Part shown: positions 1-6,359 of the stretch, one piece after another
Position numbering within the stretch: position 1 is the stretch's first letter
Layout: the number at the start of each line of letters is the position of its first letter
Made by a program: the position numbers and the translations under genes
Notes under the pieces: generated by a model
The model's input: only the letters and a program-made list of their open reading frames with translations
The model's database searches: none
What the model was told of the DNA's origin: nothing
Assembly: GCA_946055175.1 (NCBI GenBank)
Contig: CAMGET010000054.1
Span: 1 to 7,604 of the forward strand
Length of the DNA: 7,604 nt
Source of the DNA: an uncultured Roseburia sp.
GTDB lineage: Bacteria; Bacillota; Clostridia; Lachnospirales; Lachnospiraceae
Reading direction: 5' to 3'

Positions 1-475
1 TATTATACAGTAATTCATATTCGTTTACATATTCTTTTTTACTTGTCTTTAAATAATGTTTGAATAATTGTTCCACTTTAAAACGGGAATCCTCTGAAGA
101 ATCCAAATCATATATTTCGTTTTCTGAAGCATATTCTACAATCAAACGCTCTAATTCATAATTGTCAATAATTCCGGAATTAACTAAAGCTTCGCCTAAG
201 GCAAGATAATCAGGAGCCTGCATAGACAATAATTCATTCACCTGCTCTTGTGTAAGAATTCCTGTCTGGATAGCTAATTCTCCAAATTTCAAATCCTGAT
301 GTGTTTGAAGAATATGAATATGGTCTACTTCACTGGCACTCATGTAACCTGCATGAATAGCAAGGGTACCTAAATTCGGTCTATGTGCAGCTTTTTGTTC
401 CATAGCTGTAAGTAATTGTTCTTTTGTAATTACTTCGTGGGAAAGTAAAAAGTTACCGAAAAATTGAGCGTACAT
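1..475 (-). CDS. CheX-type chemotaxis protein with four MshEN-like N-terminal repeats (partial, runs off left edge)
   Basis: The reading frame is open from an ATG at 473-475 to the window edge, giving 158 residues and no stop. The start is supported by an AAGGGAG Shine-Dalgarno (483-489, minus strand) that lies inside the end of the upstream response regulator gene; only 3 bp separate that gene's stop from this start, so the two are surely cotranscribed. Residues 6-27, 35-57, 64-86 and 93-115 are four copies of one motif in an exact 29-residue period, of the form (L/F)G-x-L-A-I-x-x-G-x-(I/L/M)-T-x-x-Q-(V/L) followed by a helix ending in Q or Y (for example LGTLAIHAGYMS and FGELAIQTGILT). This is the pattern of the GspE/MshE N-terminal domain, which in MshE binds cyclic di-GMP. 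An acidic, Lys-rich helical segment follows. The CheX-like C-terminal domain expected in Lachnospiraceae homologues would lie outside the window, so that part of the name is recall from family architecture, not seen here. Confidence 0.7.
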   Translation of the reverse strand, partial: MYAQFFGNFLLSHEVITKEQLLTAMEQKAAHRPNLGTLAIHAGYMSASEVDHIHILQTHQDLKFGELAIQTGILTQEQVNELLSMQAPDYLALGEALVNSGIIDNYELERLIVEYASENEIYDLDSSEDSRFKVEQLFKHYLKTSKKEYVNEYELLYN

Positions 476-478
476 AGA

Positions 479-856
479 TTATCTCCCTTCAAATCTTGAA
501 GATATAATGGATGCAATTTGATTAGGATTCATCGGCTTTTGGATAAAATCTTTTGCACCGGATTCAATGGCAGCTTTTAACTGAGCCTGTGTACCGACAG
601 AAGAAACAATGATAATCTCTGCTTTCGGGTCATATTCACGAATTTCCCTAATTGCAGCATTCCCATCTTTTACAGGCATAACAATATCAAGAAAAACGAG
701 ATTGGGTTTCTCACGTTTATAACTGTCAATCGCATCCTGACCATTTGATGTTTCAATAAACGTAGGAGTTCCAAGACGAAGAATAGCATCTTTTAATTGC
801 TTCCTTGAAAGAATAGAATCATCACTAATCAAAATTTTAGCTTCTTCAAGTTTCAT
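479..856 (-). CDS. CheY-like single-domain response regulator
   Basis: This 125-residue protein is a receiver domain with no output domain, so it should act by protein-protein contact, as CheY does. The acidic pocket D12/D13, the phosphoacceptor D57 (in VFLDIVMP), the switch residue S85 (in IIIVSSVG) and K107 (in FIQKPM) are all present, so it should be phosphorylatable. The ATG at 854-856 follows an AAGGGGG Shine-Dalgarno at 865-871 with 8 bp spacing. It is the first gene of a unit whose second gene starts 3 bp after its TAA. If the second gene is a CheX-type protein, that partner could be its phosphatase or effector. No histidine kinase, receptor or flagellar gene lies in the window. The fold is certain; the pathway (chemotaxis or some other two-component relay) is inferred from the neighbour. 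Confidence 0.9.
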   Translation of the reverse strand: MKLEEAKILISDDSILSRKQLKDAILRLGTPTFIETSNGQDAIDSYKREKPNLVFLDIVMPVKDGNAAIREIREYDPKAEIIIVSSVGTQAQLKAAIESGAKDFIQKPMNPNQIASIISSRFEGR

Positions 857-891
857 ATGATACGCCCCCTTAAAGCATTATGTGTAGTACT

Positions 892-916
892 ATTGTACAC
901 TAAATTGACGTACAAT
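892..916. promoter_or_regulatory. Perfect inverted repeat overlapping the promoter (candidate operator)
   Basis: ATTGTAC (892-898) and GTACAAT (910-916) are perfect 7 bp inverted arms 11 bp apart. One arm covers the -10 hexamer and the other reaches into the -35 hexamer, the geometry of a repressor operator. Part of the symmetry comes from the -10 sequence itself, so chance cannot be excluded. No regulator is identified. Confidence 0.4.
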
Positions 917-920
917 GCAA
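892..920 (-). promoter_or_regulatory. Sigma-A promoter of the response regulator / CheX-like unit
   Basis: On the minus strand, -35 TTGCAT (915-920) and -10 TACAAT (892-897) are separated by exactly 17 bp. Transcription should start near 885, leaving a leader of about 29 nt that contains the AAGGGGG ribosome binding site. Confidence 0.7.
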
Positions 921-944
921 TTATTAATTACATTCCGTTTCTGA

Positions 945-1969
945 ATGGCTATTTTGTTGGGAAGTGTTGACATTTGCATAAAAACAAAACCTCAAAAAAG
1001 ATGTACTGAAAAAATTTTTTTATTAGTACTTCTAGTATTTTCAATGGCTTTGGCTATGAAAACTGTTAGAATTAATGCTATTGAGCTTGAAAGTGAATCT
1101 GTGCAGTCAGAAGAAAGCTTAATTTCAGGGAAAAAGCTTGTGTTTGGTAATGAAAATCTTGCAGATGAAGATACACTTGTACTTGTCATGTATGGTGATG
1201 GTTTTACATGCGACGAACAGGATGCATTTTATACAGTGGCATATGAAATGGCAGAGTATATTGTAGAAACTTCTCCATGGGATGAAGTAGCTGATTCTTT
1301 AAAAATTTATGCTGTTGGCTGTATTTCGGAGGAATCAGGAATCAAAGGCGAAAACTGCAGTAGTTATTATGATGCTTATTATGATGTAAAAGATACTTAT
1401 TTCGGTACAATGTTTTGGTACTATGGAACATAACGTCTGTTACATTTTTCAGATGAATATACAGCAGAGATCCAAGTTGCAGCATTGACAGCAGATTGGC
1501 AGATGAGGTGTATAAGAATATACCTCGGGCGGAGATGGCTGGTATCGTCCTAGCACTTCTTGTAAAATGGAGTTCCTGGGAAAAGATTATTCGAAGAGGA
1601 GAAAATACAATCACCGGTGATATGTTAGGTGATGAACTGTCACTTGCTTATTTTGATGCATCCGGTGTAACACAGTTGGATACAGATCCAACTCTTCCTG
1701 GAAATTACTGGGTTTTGGTAGATATCTATGAAAAAGGCAATGATGTGGCTATAATGTCAAAAATGGCTAACTTCCAAATCCGGATTAAGAAAACATCTGT
1801 TACAAATAACAATAGTTCTTACTATGCAGATGCATGTTCTTATTACAATAATAAGACAATTCTGGTAACAGGAGAAGGGTTTACTGAGGATGAGCAGGAA
1901 GAATTTGAGGCAATCCAAATGACATTCTTCATTAGCTTGCTTTCAGTATACGAAAGAGTTATACTATAA
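945..1969 (+). pseudogene. Decayed M64-family (IgA-peptidase-like) secreted metallopeptidase
   Basis: The first segment (945-1430) has a hydrophobic export segment at residues 24-38 (IFLLVLLVFSMALA), then the start of an M64 domain: LVLVMYGDGFTCDEQDAFY (residues 78-96) and TSPWDEVADSLKIYAVG (109-125). TAA at 1431-1433 interrupts it, but the same frame continues with matching sequence, RLLHFSDEYTAE (1434-1469), so the stop looks like a point nonsense change, probably from CAA for Gln. Around 1496 the frame shifts to LADEVYK, like the LADEY found just after the zinc motif in M64 proteins, so the HExxH region is deleted. From about 1519 another frame encodes SGGDGWYRPSTSCKMEFLGK, matching the conserved WYRPS-CKM block. 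From about 1595 the second frame resumes with an Ig-like or linker segment to the stop at 1967-1969. There is no good Shine-Dalgarno before 945. Family assignment is from remembered motifs; inactivation is read directly. Confidence 0.8.
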
Positions 1970-1998
1970 AGCACAAAAGATAAAGGCGGTTAAAAAAT

Positions 1999-2337
1999 AT
2001 GAAAGTAATGGCAATCTTTGGTGCAGCAATGCTTCTGGTAGGAGTTTATTTGATTTTTGCAGGATTTTTCATGAAGAGAAAAAATGAAATCGGAACCATA
2101 ATTCTTGCAGAAGAAGAAGTAAAAAAATGCACGGATAAGAAAGGCTTCATTGCTTTCATGTATTGGAGAGAAATTCTTGTTGGTGGAGCTATTATTTTAT
2201 TAGGATTGGCAGAAATTGCGAATGATTTGTTTGAAGATGTAGGTAGTATTCCATACATTGGAGTCATAGTTGGAATTGTAGCATTACTTTGGTTCTTTTA
2301 TTCATTAAAAAAAGCAAGGGAATTATTTTTGCAGTAA
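1999..2337 (+). CDS. Small three-helix membrane protein of unknown function
   Basis: The product is 112 residues with three predicted membrane segments at about residues 4-24, 58-76 and 84-103, a Lys/Glu-rich loop (residues 25-57) between the first two, and a basic C-terminal tail (SLKKARELF). The ATG at 1999 is preceded by AAAGGCGG (about 1984-1991), an acceptable Shine-Dalgarno. It lies 29 bp downstream of the M64 pseudogene on the same strand, and no separate promoter is evident, so it may have been cotranscribed with that gene. Its TAA forms part of the left A-tract of a bidirectional terminator. The layout of one N-terminal helix, a short charged loop and two C-terminal helices recalls small DUF-type membrane proteins of Firmicutes, but I cannot assign a family or function. 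Confidence 0.75.
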   Translation: MKVMAIFGAAMLLVGVYLIFAGFFMKRKNEIGTIILAEEEVKKCTDKKGFIAFMYWREILVGGAIILLGLAEIANDLFEDVGSIPYIGVIVGIVALLWFFYSLKKARELFLQ

Positions 2338-2366
2338 AAAAGTGCCTCAAATCGAGGCACTTTTTT
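2336..2366. terminator. Bidirectional intrinsic terminator shared by the membrane protein and citrate synthase genes
   Basis: GTGCCTC (2342-2348) and GAGGCAC (2354-2360) form a 7 bp stem with a 5 nt loop, flanked by A6 (2336-2341) and T6 (2361-2366), so it ends transcription in both directions. The left A-tract contains the last two bases of the plus-strand TAA (2335-2337). The minus-strand stop (2365-2367) overlaps the right T-tract. Confidence 0.9.
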
Positions 2367-3738
2367 ATCGTCTATCAATTGGAACATACTCTTTATGTTC
2401 GCACACACATTTATAAGAAGGACGCATAATTTTTCCGTCAATAGCAAGCTCCTCCAAGCGATGTGCGCTCCAACCCGCAATTCTTGCAATAGCAAAAATC
2501 GGTGTGTAGAGTTCCATAGGCAGGTCAAGCATGCTGTAAGCAAAACCACTGTAAAAATCAACATTAGGACTGACTCCTTTATAAATTTTGCGCTCTCTTG
2601 CAATGACCTGTGGTGCAAGACGTTCTACAGCAGCGTAAAGGTTGAATTCTTTTTCCATACCTTTTTCAGCGGATAATTGTTTGACAAAACTTCGTAATAT
2701 CTCAGCTCTCGGATCAGAAAGTGAATAGACCGCATGTCCCATACCGTAGATTAAACCTGCTTTGTCGAAAGCTTCTTTATGAAGAAGCGCAGTTAGGTAA
2801 TGCTCAATTTCTGCTTCATCATTCCAGTCTTTTACAACCTGCTTCATATCTTCAAACATTTTTACAACCTTTAAATTAGCACCGCCATGTTTTGGCCCTT
2901 TTAAAGAACCGATGGCTGCTGCAATGGCAGAATAAGTGTCCGTTCCGGAAGAAGAAACCAGATGTGTGGTGAAGGTGGAGTTATTACCACCACCATGTTC
3001 CATGTGAAGGATGAGAGCTGTGTCTAATATTTTTGCCTCCAATGGTGTAAACTTACTGTCAGGGCGTAGTATGTGAAGAATGTTTTCTGCTGTTGAGTAT
3101 TTAGCAACCGGTGGATGAATATATAAACTTGCTCCATCGTGATAATGCTTATATGCCTGATAACCATAGACAGAAAACATCGGAAACAAACTAATTAGTT
3201 GTAAACACTGACGTAACACATTTGGCAGGGAAGTATCATCTGCCTTATCGTCATATGCATATAAAGTAAGCACACTTCGGGCTAATGTATTCATCATATC
3301 TTTGCTTGGTGCCTTCATGATAATATCGCGAACGAAATTAGTTGGAAGACTACGATATTCGCTGAGCATCAAAGAAAAACTCATAAGTTCTTCTCTGGTT
3401 GGAAGTTTTCCGAATAAAAGAAGATACGTACACTCTTCGAAACCAAAATGGCTCTTTGGGTCAATTCCGGAAACAATGTCTTTGATATTGTAGCCACGAT
3501 AGTAAAGGGAACCGGGGGCAGGAACGGAGACACCATTTTCAATCTTAGTTGAGCATACATCGGAAATCTGTGTTAAGCCTACAAGCACACCTTTACCATT
3601 TATATCACGAAGTCCACGTTTTACATCGTAGACTGAGTATAGTTCTGGGTCAAATGAAGCACTTTTTTTACCTAATTCAGATAACTCAAGCAATGCAGGG
3701 GTGATTTGCGAATAAGGATTTGTTGCATTTTTGTTCAT
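2365..3738 (-). CDS. gltA: Citrate synthase (citrate/2-methylcitrate synthase family)
   Basis: The 457-residue protein condenses oxaloacetate with acetyl-CoA to citrate in the cytoplasm. The catalytic set is visible: H248 (LHMEHGGG), H284 (GPKHGGAN) and D394 (PNVDFYSG), with the oxaloacetate-binding GMGHAVY at 332-338 and a DPRA at 342-345. GSLYYRGYNI (76-85) is the usual N-terminal substrate-domain motif. It is somewhat longer than the roughly 370-430 residues of many bacterial enzymes; the extra length includes about 40 N-terminal residues. The ATG at 3736-3738 has an excellent AGGAGGG Shine-Dalgarno at 3747-3753. It is transcribed alone from its own promoter and ends in the shared terminator. 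In fermentative clostridia such an enzyme probably feeds glutamate synthesis through a partial TCA branch; aconitase and isocitrate dehydrogenase are not in the window. Some relatives also accept propionyl-CoA, which sequence alone does not settle. Confidence 0.95.
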   Translation of the reverse strand: MNKNATNPYSQITPALLELSELGKKSASFDPELYSVYDVKRGLRDINGKGVLVGLTQISDVCSTKIENGVSVPAPGSLYYRGYNIKDIVSGIDPKSHFGFEECTYLLLFGKLPTREELMSFSLMLSEYRSLPTNFVRDIIMKAPSKDMMNTLARSVLTLYAYDDKADDTSLPNVLRQCLQLISLFPMFSVYGYQAYKHYHDGASLYIHPPVAKYSTAENILHILRPDSKFTPLEAKILDTALILHMEHGGGNNSTFTTHLVSSSGTDTYSAIAAAIGSLKGPKHGGANLKVVKMFEDMKQVVKDWNDEAEIEHYLTALLHKEAFDKAGLIYGMGHAVYSLSDPRAEILRSFVKQLSAEKGMEKEFNLYAAVERLAPQVIARERKIYKGVSPNVDFYSGFAYSMLDLPMELYTPIFAIARIAGWSAHRLEELAIDGKIMRPSYKCVCEHKEYVPIDRR

Positions 3739-3777
3739 AGTTATTTCCCTCCTGTTGTTTGTTTTACTGATATTCTT

Positions 3778-3787
3778 TAACGCGTTA
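3778..3787. promoter_or_regulatory. Perfect palindrome at the predicted citrate synthase transcription start
   Basis: TAACGCGTTA is a perfect 10 bp palindrome lying immediately downstream of the citrate synthase -10 element, about where transcription should begin (near 3785). It is a plausible operator position. It does not match the Rex or CcpA consensus as I know them. Confidence 0.3.
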
Positions 3788-3791
3788 GTTT

Positions 3792-3821
3792 ATGATAGCA
3801 TAAATCAGTTGACGTAAACAA
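3792..3821 (-). promoter_or_regulatory. Promoter of citrate synthase
   Basis: On the minus strand, -35 TTGTTT (3816-3821) and -10 TATCAT (3792-3797) are 18 bp apart. The -10 is preceded by TGC, making an extended -10 element that can compensate for the imperfect -35. The leader would be about 45 nt. Confidence 0.55.
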
Positions 3822-3910
3822 GAATAATGTGTCGAATTTAAAGAAATTTAAAATTCGGTTTAGAAAAAATTCATAACTGGGGAATGGAGTACTACTTTTT
3901 AGACTATTTT

Positions 3911-3921
3911 TGTGATAAAAT
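3911..3921 (+). promoter_or_regulatory. Extended -10 promoter of cdd
   Basis: TGTGA followed by TAAAAT (3916-3921) fits the Gram-positive TRTGN extended -10 pattern. No convincing -35 lies at the right distance upstream. Transcription from here would start near 3928 and leave a leader of about 29 nt that contains the GGAGG ribosome binding site. Confidence 0.45.
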
Positions 3922-3956
3922 AAATATATAGGTGCGAATTTTTGGAGGATTAAAGA

Positions 3957-4370
3957 ATGGATAATAAAGGATTGATAAAAGAAGCAATGGAAGCAAAGAA
4001 AATGGCATATGCGCCATATTCTCATTTTCGTGTGGGTGCCGCTTTGCTGACAAAAAGCGGAAAAGTGTATCGAGGATGTAATATTGAGAATGCTGCCTTT
4101 ACACCAACTAATTGTGCAGAAAGAACCGCTTTTTTTAAGGCACTCTCAGAAGGAGAGAAGGAGTTTCAGGCGATTGCTATAAACGGTGATGCGGATGATT
4201 ATTTGTTCCCATGCGGCGTATGCAGACAGGTGATGGTGGAATTCTGCGACTTGAAAACTTTTGAAGTAATAGTAGCAATTAATGAAAAAGATTACAAAGT
4301 TTTCACCTTAGAACAATTGATGCCGGGGGTATTCAATGCAGAGGAGATGGCAAAAGGCCAGCGTTTATAG
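3957..4370 (+). CDS. cdd: Cytidine deaminase
   Basis: The product has 137 residues, typical of the small homotetrameric zinc cytidine deaminases. It hydrolyses cytidine and deoxycytidine to uridine and deoxyuridine in pyrimidine salvage. Zinc ligands C53, C86 and C89 sit in the signatures NCAERTA (52-58) and PCGVCRQ (85-91), with E55 as the catalytic proton shuttle. The substrate-binding YAPYSHFRVGAAL (18-30) and the GCNIENAAF block (40-48) are intact. The ATG at 3957 follows GGAGG (3944-3948) at 8 bp spacing. It diverges from citrate synthase and is followed 115 bp later by pckA. No terminator hairpin is evident after it, so some read-through into pckA is possible, but pckA has its own promoter. 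In many Firmicutes cdd sits with era or deoC; here that context is missing. Confidence 0.95.
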   Translation: MDNKGLIKEAMEAKKMAYAPYSHFRVGAALLTKSGKVYRGCNIENAAFTPTNCAERTAFFKALSEGEKEFQAIAINGDADDYLFPCGVCRQVMVEFCDLKTFEVIVAINEKDYKVFTLEQLMPGVFNAEEMAKGQRL

Positions 4371-4399
4371 AATGTTTATAATTTTTTGATAGAAATGGA

Positions 4400-4427
4400 T
4401 TGACAAAAAAATAACATTATGTAAAAT
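4400..4427 (+). promoter_or_regulatory. Sigma-A promoter of pckA
   Basis: A perfect -35 TTGACA (4400-4405) and -10 TAAAAT (4422-4427) are 16 bp apart in very A-rich DNA. Transcription should begin near 4434, giving a leader of about 52 nt before the pckA ATG. This strength fits the highly expressed look of the gene. Confidence 0.75.
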
Positions 4428-4431
4428 TTAT

Positions 4432-4457
4432 AGTAGCGGAATTTTGTTTTAGCTACT
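4432..4457 (+). other. Small inverted repeat in the pckA leader
   Basis: AGTAGC (4432-4437) can pair with GCTACT (4452-4457) around a 14 nt U-rich loop, at the very 5' end of the predicted mRNA. It could be a stabilising 5' hairpin or an operator half-site pair. It is not followed by a T-run, so it is not a terminator. Confidence 0.3.
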
Positions 4458-4485
4458 TAGTTATTTCAATAAAGGAGGACATAAT

Positions 4486-6210
4486 ATGTCAACAAAAGCT
4501 TATTATCCAATTAACGAGATTGGTGCCGGAAAAGTTGGCTTTTCCAAGACACGTTCAATCATCGAAGCTGCTTTTTATGGCAACAATGTTGTAAAGGTTA
4601 ATACCTTAAAAGAAGCTTATGAATTAGCAAAAAATTCACCGGGAACTATCGTGACAGATATGAAAATCAAAGATGGTGAAACCTTTGGCCTTGAAAAAGA
4701 TTCAAGAGTTTTATTATTCAATGATGGTGCAGTAACAGGCCGTTATGCTGCAGCTCGTCGTATCAAAGGAGAACCTGGTGTAGATGATACAAAACTTGAT
4801 AAAGTCGTTATGGATGCCGTATATGAAGCAAGATGGAAGACATTATATCATGCTGAATGTTTCATTGGTCTTGATCCGGAATTCATGGTAAAAGCTCACC
4901 TTCTTATTCCGGAAGGAGAAGAAAATATTCTTTACAACTGGATGTTAAATTTCCAGTATATGTCTGATGAATATGTAAAGATGTATAAGAATTCTAAACC
5001 TATCGCTGATGGAAATGAACCGGATATTTATATCTTCTCTGATCCGCAGTGGGCACCACACGATGCACCGGATGTTGATTACAGTTGCCTGAGCGATCCA
5101 TTAACTCTTTGCTACTTTGATACAAATCAGAATTGTGCAGCAATTCTTGGTATGAGATATTTTGGAGAGCACAAAAAAGGAACCTTAACAATGGCCTGGG
5201 CTCTTGCAAACAGAAATGGTTATGCTTCCTGCCATGGTGGACAGAAAGAATACTCATTAGAAGGTGGCAAGAAATTCGTTGCATCTGTATATGGATTATC
5301 AGGTTCAGGTAAATCTACTTTAACTCATGCAAAGCATGGCGGAAAGTATGATGCATTTGGTGGTATTAAAGTTCTTCATGACGATGCTTTTATTATCAAT
5401 ACAGATACCTGTGCATCTATTGCATTAGAGCCAACCTATTTCGATAAGACAGCAGATTATCCAACAGGCTGTCCGGATAATGAATACTTATTGTCAGCTC
5501 AGAACTGTTCTGCAACAATGGACAGCGAGGGCAAGATTCAGTTAGTAACAGAAGATATCCGTAATGGTAACGGACGTGCAATCAAATCTAAGTTATGGTC
5601 TCCAAACCGTGTAGATAAGATTGAGGCTCCTGTTAATGCAATCTTCTGGATTATGAAAGACCCAACCATTCCGCCGGTAGTAAAATTAAAAGGTGCAGCA
5701 TTAGCATCTGTAATGGGCGCTACACTTGCTACAAAGACTTCTACTGCTGAACGTGTTGCAGCCGGTACAGATTTAAATGCAATCCGTATCGTTCCATATG
5801 CTAACCCATTCAGAACTTATCCATTAGTAAACGATTATGAGAAGTTCAAAAAGTTAGTAGAAGAGAAGAATGTAGCATGTTATATTGTTAATACAGGTGA
5901 TTTCATGGGTCACAAGTGTCAGAAAGAGGATACTTTAGGAATTCTTGAGACAATTGTTGAAGGAAAGGCTAAATTTGAACAGTGGGGACCATTTGAAGAT
6001 ATCGAAATCATGAACGATTGGTCCGGCAAGACTGGAGACTTTACACCTGACTTAAAAGATCCAAACTATGTTGCTGAATTAAAATCAGCAATGCAGACAC
6101 GTGTTAATGCAGTTGCAGATTTCGCTGTTAAGAAAGAGGGATATGACAAGTTGCCGGATGAAGCGTTAGCAGCATTACAGAAACTTGTTGATGAATTATC
6201 AACCTTATAA
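4486..6210 (+). CDS. pckA: Phosphoenolpyruvate carboxykinase (ATP/ADP type)
   Basis: The 574-residue enzyme interconverts oxaloacetate plus ATP with PEP, CO2 and ADP; fermentative clostridia may run it either way. The kinase-1a P-loop GLSGSGKST is at 270-278 (catalytic K276, S277). The metal-binding acidic pair D299-D300 is in KVLHDDAF. EHKKG (228-232) supplies the Lys equivalent to K213 of E. coli PckA. H250 in SCHGGQK stands where the metal-binding His usually sits in an HCSAN block. R443 in ANPFRTY is the likely nucleotide-site arginine. Length exceeds the 540 residues of E. coli, and the sequence around the active site departs from the enterobacterial form, so this is a divergent clostridial branch. 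The ATG follows AGGAGG (4473-4478) at 7 bp. The gene has its own promoter and terminator. Codons such as CGT for Arg, GGT for Gly and TTA for Leu are frequent, which suggests high expression. Confidence 0.93.
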   Translation: MSTKAYYPINEIGAGKVGFSKTRSIIEAAFYGNNVVKVNTLKEAYELAKNSPGTIVTDMKIKDGETFGLEKDSRVLLFNDGAVTGRYAAARRIKGEPGVDDTKLDKVVMDAVYEARWKTLYHAECFIGLDPEFMVKAHLLIPEGEENILYNWMLNFQYMSDEYVKMYKNSKPIADGNEPDIYIFSDPQWAPHDAPDVDYSCLSDPLTLCYFDTNQNCAAILGMRYFGEHKKGTLTMAWALANRNGYASCHGGQKEYSLEGGKKFVASVYGLSGSGKSTLTHAKHGGKYDAFGGIKVLHDDAFIINTDTCASIALEPTYFDKTADYPTGCPDNEYLLSAQNCSATMDSEGKIQLVTEDIRNGNGRAIKSKLWSPNRVDKIEAPVNAIFWIMKDPTIPPVVKLKGAALASVMGATLATKTSTAERVAAGTDLNAIRIVPYANPFRTYPLVNDYEKFKKLVEEKNVACYIVNTGDFMGHKCQKEDTLGILETIVEGKAKFEQWGPFEDIEIMNDWSGKTGDFTPDLKDPNYVAELKSAMQTRVNAVADFAVKKEGYDKLPDEALAALQKLVDELSTL

Positions 6211-6235
6211 GAAATAACTGATTCGTATTTGCGAT

Positions 6236-6266
6236 AAAAGCAGGCGGCTTAGGTCGTCTGCTTTTT
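6236..6266 (+). terminator. Intrinsic terminator of pckA
   Basis: AAAAGCAGGCGGC (6236-6248) pairs with GTCGTCTGCTTTT (6253-6265), including two G-U pairs, around a TTAG loop, and the 3' arm runs into T5. It lies 26 bp after the pckA stop. Confidence 0.9.
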
Positions 6267-6324
6267 GAATGAAAATTGTTCAAAATTAACCAAGATTTTT
6301 CATGAAGAAAACTATAATTTTTAC

Positions 6325-6353
6325 TTGTAGAAACGGGCATATTAAAGTATAAT
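6325..6353 (+). promoter_or_regulatory. Sigma-A promoter of the 6S RNA
   Basis: -35 TTGTAG (6325-6330), a 17 bp spacer and a consensus -10 TATAAT (6348-6353). The predicted start near 6360 coincides with the first base pairs of the RNA's closing stem, which supports both calls. Confidence 0.75.
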
Positions 6354-6359
6354 AAAAAT

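Noticed and set aside
967..972. TTGACA inside the beginning of the M64 pseudogene as a plus-strand promoter
   Set aside because: There is no -10-like hexamer at 16-18 bp downstream, so I do not call a promoter.
1431..1433. Possible recoding of the in-frame stop (selenocysteine, pyrrolysine or read-through) in the M64 gene
   Set aside because: The codon is TAA, not TGA or TAG, and the gene carries further deletions and frame changes downstream, so plain pseudogenisation explains it.
2298..2618. Minus-strand open frame across the terminator, and other long frames antisense to or overlapping citrate synthase and pckA
   Set aside because: They overlap well-supported genes in other frames, lack ribosome binding sites and show no recognisable protein family.
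905..3816. Octamer TTGACGTA shared by the regions at 905-912 and 3809-3816 as a common regulatory site
   Set aside because: Both are near -35-like sequence in AT-rich intergenic DNA, the flanks do not match, and two occurrences in 7.6 kb are weak evidence.
6313..6318. An additional TATAAT upstream of the 6S promoter
   Set aside because: No acceptable -35 hexamer lies 16-18 bp upstream, whereas the TATAAT at 6348 has one and places the start at the RNA stem.
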